Assembly: GCA_002297045.1 (NCBI GenBank)
Contig: DBJE01000009.1
Span: 1 to 12,043, forward strand
Direction of reading: 5' to 3'
DNA from: Caryophanales bacterium UBA784
GTDB lineage: Bacteria; Bacillota_I; Bacilli_A; RFN20; CAG-288
Length of the DNA: 12,043 nucleotides
This document shows positions 1-8,000 of the stretch, piece after piece (within the stretch, counting starts at the first letter, position 1; every line of letters starts with the position of its first letter). The position numbers and the translations under genes were made by a program. The notes under the pieces were generated by a model that searched no databases, had not been told where the DNA came from, and worked only from the letters and a program-made list of their open reading frames with translations.

Positions 1-9
1 AACACTTAA

Positions 10-1842
10 CTGGTACTATCCTTTCTAAATATCAAAGATGACTTTACCAACCCTGATATCGTAAAAATCAAGCCAATTTTCACTTGGGATTTTAAATATA
101 ACTATGACTCAGACGTAGTAACCAAAGAGTATGAAAACAATTATTGCTTAGCAAACCCACAATATAGAGCTGGTATAAAATACATCAAGCATCCAAAAGA
201 CACAAGTTCTTTCATACCCAAAAATCCAGGGGAAACAGGATATTCCGTTCAGGACGATCAGGGATATTGCATCGGTTCCGTGTCAGCTAAATTCATTGGA
301 ACACAGAAAAAATTTCTGAATACTAACCCTGAATATCTGCAATCATTGGCCATATTCTTAGGAAACATCGCCTTAGGCGCAGCGACTAGCAGCTTAAGTA
401 CTGTAGCACAATTGGCCATAGGAGCGGCATACACTGCGATATCAGATTTAGTCAGGACTGCGACAAAAACAATAACATACACCCCCACTGTTCTCAAAGA
501 AAACGGGAAGAATGTGTATTATACGAACACAATTGAAGGCTATGGAAATATTGAAGATGCCAAACGGGAAGATTTTCAAAAATTTGTCAGTTTTCCTTCC
601 CCTACCTCTGGCAATTCCAAGCCAAGGCTTTTTAAAGACGATTCTGATTCCATCAATTACCATATTCAGTTATTTTCAGATCAAAACTCTAAAAACTATA
701 CAGGGATCTTCCTCCATAGCTTTACATGTTCTGTTTTCAACGATAACTCTAACCTTTTCCATCACAATCCCGACTTTGTCGCCACAATCAGCTCATCATG
801 GACATATCTAATAGGCAGAAATTTTGCAAGGAATGAACTGACCATCAACAAAACAGTAATTAACCAAGAAGTGATTTTCGGCTGTGACTCGGATGCAACT
901 GTGTTACTTAAAACCGGCGAATCCGGGGCTTACGACATTGCTTTAACCAACATGCCTGCAGATACGACATTAGCTATCTCCTCTCAAATCAACTCTAATT
1001 CAGGGAGTACCACATGGAAAGATATTAACGGAACAGAAAGAGTTGTACCAAAAGAAAAATTTCTAAAGCACTACGTTTTTTTAAATGCTAATGAAACATA
1101 CAAAATAAGAATTTATAGAATACGAAAAGGAAGCCGAAGGTTTGGAGGAGCTCTACTTAGTATATATAAAAGTGACTCTTCAACAGTCAGTACCGGAGAT
1201 TCAGAATATGGACTAAATTACACTTATAGAAACATTCACAACAACGGCTACTATATAAATAACTGCTTGAAACCAAAAAAGGATGGTTTATATACCATCG
1301 TCGCCGCTCCTTCCTCTGGTTCAACATCAAATGATACCTACATCACTATTCTTGATTCAAATTTCAAGAAAATTGCCGAGGACGACGATGGCTTTGGAAA
1401 ACGGACGGCAGGTGTAAGAATCAATCTAATTGCCGGCAAAGAATACTTCATCATTAGTTGCTTTTATATCGTTAGCAGCACTGGAGATTATGAGGTTGAT
1501 ATTTTTAAGCAAGCATATCTGCCAGAAATTCGGGGAGACATAGTGGGTTCCGGATTGACAATGAAATTAGGAAAAAGCATTCCTACCAGAAGTTTCTTAA
1601 CAAGCCAGTCTTCTTATAAAAACGTGGAATTTTATGCTTATTGGGACACTGCCGAAAGCTCTTCCGATTTTCCAAACATCTATCTGCAAATATATAATGC
1701 AAGAATGGGGACCTTGTTATCTTCAACAAATATCCTTAATACATCCTGCTCTTTTGCTTTTTCAGCGGACATATTGTATTTAATAGATTTTTCAGCCAAC
1801 TCCGATTACTTTACTGATGTGCATGTCGATTTAAAGGCGTGA
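10..1842 (+). CDS. PPC-like beta-domain protein, 5' end missing or disrupted
   Basis: The frame is open from 10 to the TGA at 1840-1842, after an in-frame TAA at 7-9. The first usable start codon is GTG at 280, which has no convincing ribosome binding site. The 90 codons before it read like real protein (TWDFKYNYDS, NNYCLANPQYRAGIKYIKHP), so the gene probably begins left of the window. Counting from 280 (520 aa), residues about 20-58 form a hydrophobic, Ala/Leu/Ser-rich stretch. The rest is beta-rich. Residues about 305-410 resemble the PPC fold: DGLYTI, then DTYITILDSNFKKIAEDDDG, then LIAGKEYFII and STGDYEVDIF. Weaker similar patterns lie at about 197-290 and 420-520. PPC domains are known in secreted or surface proteins, so an extracellular role is inferred; no enzyme motif is visible. 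It ends 4 nt before the ABC gene, suggesting co-translation and a shared job. Function unknown. Confidence 0.7.
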   Translation: MVLSFLNIKDDFTNPDIVKIKPIFTWDFKYNYDSDVVTKEYENNYCLANPQYRAGIKYIKHPKDTSSFIPKNPGETGYSVQDDQGYCIGSVSAKFIGTQKKFLNTNPEYLQSLAIFLGNIALGAATSSLSTVAQLAIGAAYTAISDLVRTATKTITYTPTVLKENGKNVYYTNTIEGYGNIEDAKREDFQKFVSFPSPTSGNSKPRLFKDDSDSINYHIQLFSDQNSKNYTGIFLHSFTCSVFNDNSNLFHHNPDFVATISSSWTYLIGRNFARNELTINKTVINQEVIFGCDSDATVLLKTGESGAYDIALTNMPADTTLAISSQINSNSGSTTWKDINGTERVVPKEKFLKHYVFLNANETYKIRIYRIRKGSRRFGGALLSIYKSDSSTVSTGDSEYGLNYTYRNIHNNGYYINNCLKPKKDGLYTIVAAPSSGSTSNDTYITILDSNFKKIAEDDDGFGKRTAGVRINLIAGKEYFIISCFYIVSSTGDYEVDIFKQAYLPEIRGDIVGSGLTMKLGKSIPTRSFLTSQSSYKNVEFYAYWDTAESSSDFPNIYLQIYNARMGTLLSSTNILNTSCSFAFSADILYLIDFSANSDYFTDVHVDLKA

Positions 1843-1846
1843 TATC

Positions 1847-4693
1847 ATGAAAAAAGATAAAAACATTGAGTTCAGTAAGAACAATGGGTTCCCCTACGAT
1901 AGAATCAATCTGATTTTTCCAGAGAGAGGGAGGATTGGAATACAGGGCTTAAACGAACAAGAAACCTATGATTTTTATCAGATTCTGCTTGGATTTCAAA
2001 AGCCCTCTTCTGGATCGGTAAGGATAGGCGGAAAAGCTATTCTCTCCTATAGCAAAGAAGAAGCTGAAGCTTATCGCCGGGAAAAGGTCGGACTCTTATT
2101 TAAAGATTCCATGATGCAAATATCTTTAAATATCTTGGAAAACGTTGAGTACCCTCTCTGGCTTAGGGGAGAGAAGAATGCAAAAGCAAAGGCAAGGAAA
2201 GTGCTTGAGGATTTGGGACTTTCTTCTTGCTTAGATCAGAGGCCTTATACTCTTGCAGAAGACAACCTACAGAAGGCCTCCCTTGCCCGTGCGATTGCTA
2301 AGGATTCTAAGATAATTTTAGCCAATGATCCTTTTTCTTATCTTGCTAAGGATAAAGCAGAGGAAATCATCAAGCTACTGAAAGAGCAGTCCAAAACAAG
2401 ACTAATCATCCTTGACTGTATGCAGACATCGGAGGCGATTAAGTTCCTTGACTACTCTATTCTGCTTAAAAACAGACAGCCGGTATCGAATATCCAGTTG
2501 GCTGAAAAAGAAGAAAAGAAGGAAACAGAAAAAGAAAGGAAATCCTCTTTAGGATTCAGGCATGTTCTTACCATGGCATGGAATCATAGGAAGAGGACAA
2601 AAGCGCTTTCTTTCGCAACAATTGCTGTATCCAGTCTTGCCCTTGCTTTATCCGGTGTATCTAGTTCACTAAGGCTGAAAACCGATCATCGCCTCACTGC
2701 AGATTCTGTTCTGGCACAAAAGGACGACTATTGTTCTCTGTCGAATGTCTATGAAGTCAACGGCTTCACCGGATTTCCTAATTTCTCCGATTCTACTGTC
2801 GATGCTTTATCCAAGAACCTAAACCTTTCCTTTTTAAAAGTAATCAAGGCTTATTCTACCATCCCCTATTATGAAGATAAGCCTATCTTCTCAGTAAAAG
2901 GATACACAGGTGATTCTTCTACCGACAATTTCACTTCCTATTTTGAGAGGATAAACAATGATTATCGCTATGCTTCACTTGACTCAATGGATCAACTTCC
3001 TGATCATTACAGACTACTGACCGGAAGACTTCCGGAAAACGAAAACGAAATCAGGTTAACCGACTTCCAGACCGAAGGAATCGCTTATGCAGGAAAGAAC
3101 AGTAACTTTGATTATGATTCTCTCCTAGGCAAAAGAATCACTCTTCATTACGGAGACGGGCCGCAGGTTTTACCAGAGCTGACGATTACAGGAATTCTTG
3201 ATACCATCTACGATGGCAGAGACTTTGCTAAGTTCAAAGATTACTGTATCAAAGAGAAGGATAGTGTCTCTTCCGAAAAAGACATAATGGAAGAAAGGGA
3301 AAGACTGATTATTCTAAAGAATGAATCCTATATTAACATTTTCTTTGTAAGTAAGGACGTTTTTAATCGTCTAAAGAGATCCAACTGCTTTCACTCCGAT
3401 GCGTATAACGATTATTTCACTCTCAATGGGACGGCAGCGCTAATAGACGATCAGAATCTCCATGGTTTCGAATATCTCCGGGATTCCAACAAAAAGCAGA
3501 TCCAATTATTCTCAGATGCCGGTTATGATGCCACAGACTTCTTAAGTCTGAGCCTCCCATCCTACGTTGAGGCAGTCCGTGAAACAGAGAATCTAGACCG
3601 GAAATTGGATATCGTTATTCCCAAGAAGTTCCTTGAGAAAGGGGCAGCGGCCGATTTTACCTATAAGGGCAGCGCCTATGACTTTTTCCATGACTTTATC
3701 CGTCTTCCCATCCATACCTATTCCATTGATTACTATAAAGATGCCGTAGACGGAAAGAAGTTCGATAGGCAAAAAGCTGCATCACACTATTATGCCAAAG
3801 AGAAAACTGAAGTGCCCTCGATCATCTCAGAGACAGACCAGCAGAAAATCTACGAATACTATTTATCAGAAGTATTCAGTCGGGGATATCCGGATTATGA
3901 GAGCAAAGAAGAAGTGAAGTCATTCACTGACATCTATTCACTTGGCAAGGAAAGGATATCCTACTACAGGGATTACTACAAAAATTCGGTTTTCTCGCAG
4001 AGAAAATTCTCCTATCATTACAGTGACATCGTTACAGGGGAAGCAAAAAGTGCTTCTTTTACGCTCTCCGGTCTAACGCTCATCGATACCAATTACCAAG
4101 TCCGTTATCCAATCAGGCAGCAGGAAATTTTATCGAAAATCTACTACGACGGCGGTTCGGTCTACGACAATGTTATCACTCCAAACACAGGCAGCAATGT
4201 CTTAAGGAAATTAATCGAAAAGCAGTCTGGCAGCTATTTAGGGCATTATCGTTATCAGTTAATCAATTCCTCTGTCTGGGGTGCTTCGGATGCGATAGCG
4301 GAAAAGAATTTCTTGATGTACTGGTTCTTTGCCTTTTCCATCCTATTCCTATCTGCCAGGATTATCCTAGAATACTTTTTCTTACGAAAGAGGATGTGGC
4401 TGTTTTCTATCGATGTCCCTTATCAGAAAGCAAGGGGAACATCAAGGAAAGACATCCGGAAGGAATCCATCCTCCGGCTTCTATTCGTCTTTCTTCCCTC
4501 CTTTTTCTTCTCAATTGCCTTCAGGTACATTGACAATAGGATCATAAAAGCATGCATTGCCAAACAATATCCTGCCTTCCTCTTACTGAATCCGGGATAT
4601 CCGGAAATATTGATTCTTTTCTTCCTTAGCCTACTGATAACAACCCTTGTTTCTCTTCCCTCTTTGCTAAACCGAAAGCAGGATAAAGTCTAA
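1847..4693 (+). CDS. MacB/FtsX-like ABC protein with degenerate ATPase domain
   Basis: This 948-residue protein has the layout of MacB-type ABC proteins: an N-terminal nucleotide-binding domain (about 18-215), a charged linker, one membrane helix (about 252-275), a large external domain (about 276-815), then three helices (about 822-845, 877-900, 917-940). The C-terminal YQKARGTSRKDIRKE matches the FtsX-type 'RARGAS..DI' pattern. The ATPase fold is recognisable but its motifs are gone. Walker A reads GIQGLNEQE (Lys replaced by E37). The Q-loop Gln is K86. The LSGGQ signature is LAEDN (136-140). Walker B reads ILANDP (Asp to N160, Glu to D161). The H-loop His is D190. ATP hydrolysis therefore looks impossible for this chain alone. 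MacB-family proteins are mechanotransmitters rather than classical pores; here the external domain may work with the preceding surface protein. The ATG has AAAGG (1833-1837) upstream, inside the previous gene. It could pair with an active ATPase encoded elsewhere. Confidence 0.85.
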   Translation: MKKDKNIEFSKNNGFPYDRINLIFPERGRIGIQGLNEQETYDFYQILLGFQKPSSGSVRIGGKAILSYSKEEAEAYRREKVGLLFKDSMMQISLNILENVEYPLWLRGEKNAKAKARKVLEDLGLSSCLDQRPYTLAEDNLQKASLARAIAKDSKIILANDPFSYLAKDKAEEIIKLLKEQSKTRLIILDCMQTSEAIKFLDYSILLKNRQPVSNIQLAEKEEKKETEKERKSSLGFRHVLTMAWNHRKRTKALSFATIAVSSLALALSGVSSSLRLKTDHRLTADSVLAQKDDYCSLSNVYEVNGFTGFPNFSDSTVDALSKNLNLSFLKVIKAYSTIPYYEDKPIFSVKGYTGDSSTDNFTSYFERINNDYRYASLDSMDQLPDHYRLLTGRLPENENEIRLTDFQTEGIAYAGKNSNFDYDSLLGKRITLHYGDGPQVLPELTITGILDTIYDGRDFAKFKDYCIKEKDSVSSEKDIMEERERLIILKNESYINIFFVSKDVFNRLKRSNCFHSDAYNDYFTLNGTAALIDDQNLHGFEYLRDSNKKQIQLFSDAGYDATDFLSLSLPSYVEAVRETENLDRKLDIVIPKKFLEKGAAADFTYKGSAYDFFHDFIRLPIHTYSIDYYKDAVDGKKFDRQKAASHYYAKEKTEVPSIISETDQQKIYEYYLSEVFSRGYPDYESKEEVKSFTDIYSLGKERISYYRDYYKNSVFSQRKFSYHYSDIVTGEAKSASFTLSGLTLIDTNYQVRYPIRQQEILSKIYYDGGSVYDNVITPNTGSNVLRKLIEKQSGSYLGHYRYQLINSSVWGASDAIAEKNFLMYWFFAFSILFLSARIILEYFFLRKRMWLFSIDVPYQKARGTSRKDIRKESILRLLFVFLPSFFFSIAFRYIDNRIIKACIAKQYPAFLLLNPGYPEILILFFLSLLITTLVSLPSLLNRKQDKV

Positions 4694-4815
4694 GTAAGGA
4701 GAAGGAAAGCCTTGTTGGTCCTTTGGAAGACATTGCACCAATACCACAAGAGGAATTAGGGGATAGCGGGTCATCAAGTCGATGCCAAGGCGGATAACTA
4801 AATTTGCTTATCGAT

Positions 4816-4843
4816 TTAGACACTTTCACATCAAAATGTCTAA
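4816..4843. repeat. Inverted repeat, AT-rich hairpin
   Basis: TTAGACACTTT (4816-4826) and AAAATGTCTAA (4833-4843) pair as an 11-bp stem with one C/A mismatch around a 6-nt CACATC loop. No T-run follows on either strand, so it is not a typical intrinsic terminator. It lies about 37 nt upstream of the candidate cas -35 box and could be a protein-binding site, a weak terminator for the ABC gene, or the relic of a mobile-element end. The role is unknown. Confidence 0.5.
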
Positions 4844-4879
4844 TAGATTTATGGTTCTTTAGCGAAGCCGCAAAATTCA

Positions 4880-4907
4880 TAGACAGGAAAGCGAAGGATA
4901 ATATAAA
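4880..4907 (+). promoter_or_regulatory. Candidate cas9 operon promoter
   Basis: TAGACA (4880-4885, 5/6 to the sigma-A -35 box) and TATAAA (4902-4907, 5/6 to the -10 box) are separated by 16 nt. Transcription would start near 4914 and give a leader of about 110 nt before cas9, running antisense through the whole tracrRNA gene. A second, weaker candidate is TTGAAC (4968-4973) with TAGTAT (4991-4996) at 17 nt, which would start near 5003 and avoid most of the tracrRNA. Neither has been tested. Confidence 0.5.
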
Positions 4908-4922
4908 ATGGGAGTAGACATG

Positions 4923-4945
4923 AAAAAAAGCCTGCCAACGCAGGC
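4923..4945 (-). terminator. Rho-independent terminator of tracrRNA
   Basis: On the - strand GCCTGC (4945-4940), loop GTTG, and GCAGGC (4935-4930) form a perfect 6-bp GC-rich stem followed by seven T (4929-4923). It both ends transcription and serves as the only 3' hairpin of the tracrRNA. On the + strand the same stem lacks a T-run, so it should not stop cas9 transcription. Confidence 0.93.
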
Positions 4946-4988
4946 CTGACTTGAGACAAGTGTTTACTTGAACTCGTATTGTTAAAAC
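4923..4988 (-). ncRNA. tracrRNA: tracrRNA
   Basis: Read on the - strand, this is a compact trans-activating CRISPR RNA of about 66 nt. Its 5' part pairs with the CRISPR repeat. An 11-bp upper stem joins repeat bases 9-19 (GUAUUGUUAAA) to UUUAACAAUAC (4986-4976). An internal bulge sets GA of the repeat against GAGU (4975-4972). A 6-bp lower stem joins GCUUGA to UCAAGU (4971-4966, outer pair G-U). The 2/4-nt bulge has the same geometry as the S. pyogenes crRNA:tracrRNA duplex (GA against AAGU). Next come AAAC, a nexus hairpin ACUUG-UCU-CAAGU (4961-4949), a CAG linker and one terminator hairpin. It guides repeat processing by RNase III and loads Cas9 (known for type II). The 5' end near 4988 is inferred from the promoter; a longer form starting within cas9 is possible. 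It lies between the cas promoter and cas9, on the opposite strand. Confidence 0.9.
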
Positions 4989-5001
4989 ACTAGTATTCTA
5001 C
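4966..5001 (-). repeat. Degenerate CRISPR repeat (anti-repeat)
   Basis: The + strand here resembles the array repeat: CTTGA, then TATTGTTAAA, then a diverged end TATTCTAC against the repeat's ATCTCTAAC. Two extra bases (ACTCG against GAG) create the bulge of the RNA duplex. The strongly conserved part (4966-4986) is the anti-repeat of the tracrRNA. The diverged part (about 4987-5001) overlaps the predicted tracrRNA -10 box and is probably not transcribed from that promoter. Confidence 0.85.
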
Positions 5002-5023
5002 AAAGAAAAGAGAGGAAAAACAA
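4995..5023 (-). promoter_or_regulatory. Candidate tracrRNA promoter overlapping cas9 RBS
   Basis: On the - strand, TTGTTT (5023-5018, 3/6 to -35) and TAGAAT (5000-4995, 5/6 to -10) are exactly 17 nt apart, which places the start at about G4988, just where pairing with the repeat begins. The promoter covers the cas9 Shine-Dalgarno site AGAGGA (5011-5016) and ends 2 nt before the cas9 ATG. An alternative TAGAAT inside cas9 (about 5040) would give a longer RNA but lacks a good -35 box. Confidence 0.5.
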
Positions 5024-5024
5024 G

Positions 5025-8000
5025 ATGGCAGGTAAAAAATTCTATTTGGGTCTAGATATCGGAACGGACTCTGTCGGTTTTTGCGTCACGGACGAAAATT
5101 ACGACATCATCAAGAAACATAAGACCGTCTACGACGGAGAGAAAACGAAATATTACGGAAACCATGTCTGGGGATCCCGGCTGTTTGATGAGGCACAGGA
5201 TGCCTCTTCGAGAAGAAGGGCGCGGGAAAGGCGGCGAAGACTGCAGAGAAGAAGACAGAGAATCGTTTTGCTTCAGCAGCTTTTCGCTCCGGAGATGGAA
5301 AAAGTGGATCCCTACTTTTTTGACCGTCTGAACAACTCCGCCATTCACCTTGAAGACCGAAATGAGCTATTACGGCAAAAGCACCTTCTCTTCAATGGAA
5401 ACGACTATACCGATAAAGATTTCTTCAAGAAGTATCCGACCATCTATCATCTCCGCAAAGCAAGGATGGAGCATCCGGAGAAGAAGTTCGATATCCGGGA
5501 AATTTATCTTGCCTTGGCCCATAGGATCAAATACCGCGGAAACTTCCTCCATGAAGGAGAAAGGACTTCCATCGGAAGTGATCCGGAAACGATTGTCTCT
5601 TCGTTTAACGCCATCGATTCCACCTTGGAGGACATCCGGGAAGAAGAGGAGAACTTTACTGTCTCTTCCTATGGATGTTCGCTAGATAGGGCAAAGGAGT
5701 TACTGGAGAAGTTCAAAACCATAAATAAGATCGGTGAGCTATATGATGTCCTTGTTTCCGTTTTCAAATTGAACGGACTGAAATCAACCGATCCGAAGCG
5801 TCAGAGGCTTGCCTTAATCGCCGGATCAAGCAAGAGTCTTAGTCAGTTATTCCCGGAAATCGAGTTTGAAGAGGAAAGGGGAAAGCAAAAGGTCGACTTC
5901 TCTAGCGAAGATTTCGCTGACAAAGTCATTCCTGGCTGCTCTTCGGCTATCGGTGATAGCCGGGTTAGGCTATTGTTAAAGCTTAAGGAACTTTATGATC
6001 TTCGCATCCTCGCCCGGCTTCTTAACGGAAAAGCGACGGTTTCGGAAGCAAGGGTCGATATCTACGAAAAGCATAAAGAGCAGCTAAAAGTCCTCAAAGA
6101 CTTAGTCAAGCGATATTGTCCGGACAAATACAATGCCTTCTTCCGTCAGTTCTCGGAATCGGAAAAAGGAGACAAAAAAGGTTTCTTCAGCTACGCCAGT
6201 TATATCGGCTTCAACGATAAGAACGGAAAGAAGGAAATGGTTGCCCATTCCGTCATTACAGATGATCTCTATACGACCATAAAGGCAAGGCTTCCTCTTG
6301 AGGAAGCCGACAAGGATACTTTTGCCGAGAAACAGCCCGGAGATAAAGAGAAGCTGCTTTCCATTAAAAAGGCAATTGAGAACAGAGACTATCTTCTCCG
6401 ACAGAATTCCAAGGAGAACGGTGTCCTTCCCTATCAGCTGAATCTTAATGAAAGGCGGATCATCCTTGAGAATCAGTCCAAGTTCTATCCCTTCCTTGGC
6501 GAAAAGGATAAAGATTTCAATAACCCGGAGAAGCTTTCCTATAGGATTGAATCGATTCTTAAATATAAGATTCCTTATTTTGTCGGGCCTTTGTCGAGAA
6601 AGGCGACAAACTCCTGGATTGTCCGAAAAGAAGGGCACAATGAAAAAATCACTCCCTGGAACTTCCACGATGTCGTGGATGAAGAAGCGACTGCCGATGG
6701 CTTTAGGGCAAATCTAAAAAATTACTGCACCTATCTCATCAACGAACCTACCCTTCCGAAGCAGTCTTTGGTCTACCAGAGGTTCATTCTTCTTAATGAG
6801 AGGAATAAGTGGCTAATTAACGGCAGTCCGATTACTGTGGAAGATAAGCTTTACCTCATTAAAGAAGCGTACCTGACCCGCAAGAGTGTCTCGAAGAAGT
6901 ATGTAACAGACATTCTGAAGAGGAAGTATAAGACCAGTGTTGATCTGACGACCAAAGGCTCTGGAAGCGGACAGGGAGTCACCGACGAAGACTTCCACGC
7001 CTCTCTCTCCTCCTGGATTGCCTTAAGGGATAGCCGTGCCTTTGGGCCAGCCCTATTACATGATAAGAAGAAGCAGGCCCTTGCGGAACAGATTATCTAC
7101 GATATTGCCACCTTCGAGAATCAGAATCTCAGGGTCAAACGGCTGAAGAAATATCCTCTTACCCCAAACCAGATAAAGTATATTTCGGGTCTTTCTTTCG
7201 AAGGATGGGCAAAGCTTTCCAATAAGCTGCTGACGGGACTGACGACGGAAAGGACAAATCCGGAGACCGGTGAGGTTCTTGAATATTCCATCATGGACTT
7301 AAGGTGGCGTACCAACAGGAACTTCAGGGAAATACTGACGACAAAGGAAGGGAAGGACTATAAGTTTGATTTCAGGCCGAAGATCGAAGAACTTAACGGC
7401 AGCAAAAACGAAAATAGGGAAGACTTCCTAAACAGCCTCTATGCCTCTCCGATGAGGAAGCGGGCTTTAAAGCAGACAATTGACATCGTCCAGGAATTAA
7501 AGAAGATCCTGAAAATTGATCAATTCGATTCCTATTTTGTCGAATCGACCCGCTTTGAAGGAGAAAAGAAGAGAACAAAGTCCCGAAAGGATAAGATCCT
7601 TGCCTTATACAAGGAAAGCGTCAAGCAGTTCAGAGCCGAATTTGATTTGGAAAAGCTGAAAAACGTCCTGGAGAAAAGAACGGATGGAGAGCTTAACTCC
7701 AAAAAGCTCTACCTCTATTTCAGGCAGGCAGGGAAATCGCTTTATACCGGAGAACCGATTGATTTAAACGAATTGTCTACTGCCTATGATATCGACCATA
7801 TCATTCCGCAGGCGAAAGTGAAAGATGACAGTTTCAGGAATACGGTTCTAGTCGAGAAGTCAGTCAACAACAAAAAGCAGGACCGTTACCCGATTCCTGC
7901 AGATATCAGGACGCCAAAGGGAATATCCGTCATCAAAGCCCTTCATAGTCTAAACAATGATCTTAGGCCGAAGGACAAGAGGAACCGCCTCCTCCGTCCT

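Larger units (their letters stand above)
4694..5024. other. Intergenic region between ABC gene and cas9
   Basis: This 331-nt gap separates the ABC gene from the CRISPR-Cas locus. Bases 4694-4815 show nothing I can name; short open frames there have no ribosome binding site or recognisable product. An AT-rich hairpin lies at 4816-4843, a candidate cas promoter at 4880-4907 and the - strand tracrRNA at 4923-4988. No Rho-independent terminator is visible behind the ABC gene, so read-through into cas9 cannot be excluded. Confidence 0.8.

Noticed and set aside
280..4693. The two left-hand genes as a new anti-phage system next to CRISPR
   Set aside because: Neither gene shows nuclease, protease, sensor or toxin motifs. 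Adjacency to CRISPR alone is not evidence of a defence role.
4740..4860. Possible transposase remnant in the intergenic region
   Set aside because: Short reading frames such as MPRRITKFAYRFRHFHIKM look vaguely transposase-like, but no catalytic motif, terminal repeats or target duplication could be found.
4626..4880. 84-codon open frame on the - strand overlapping the end of the ABC gene
   Set aside because: It has no recognisable product or ribosome binding site, and a third of it is the antisense of a clear coding region. It could be a relic but I cannot support it.
4920..4949. Nine-codon ORF (MKKSLPTQA) with GGAG 5 nt upstream, in the candidate cas9 leader
   Set aside because: It lies entirely on the complement of the tracrRNA terminator, and the predicted transcript would start within the GGAG. 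It is most likely chance.
6102..6668. 188-codon - strand open frame inside cas9
   Set aside because: It is a shadow of the long cas9 frame; no start signal or protein family features are seen.
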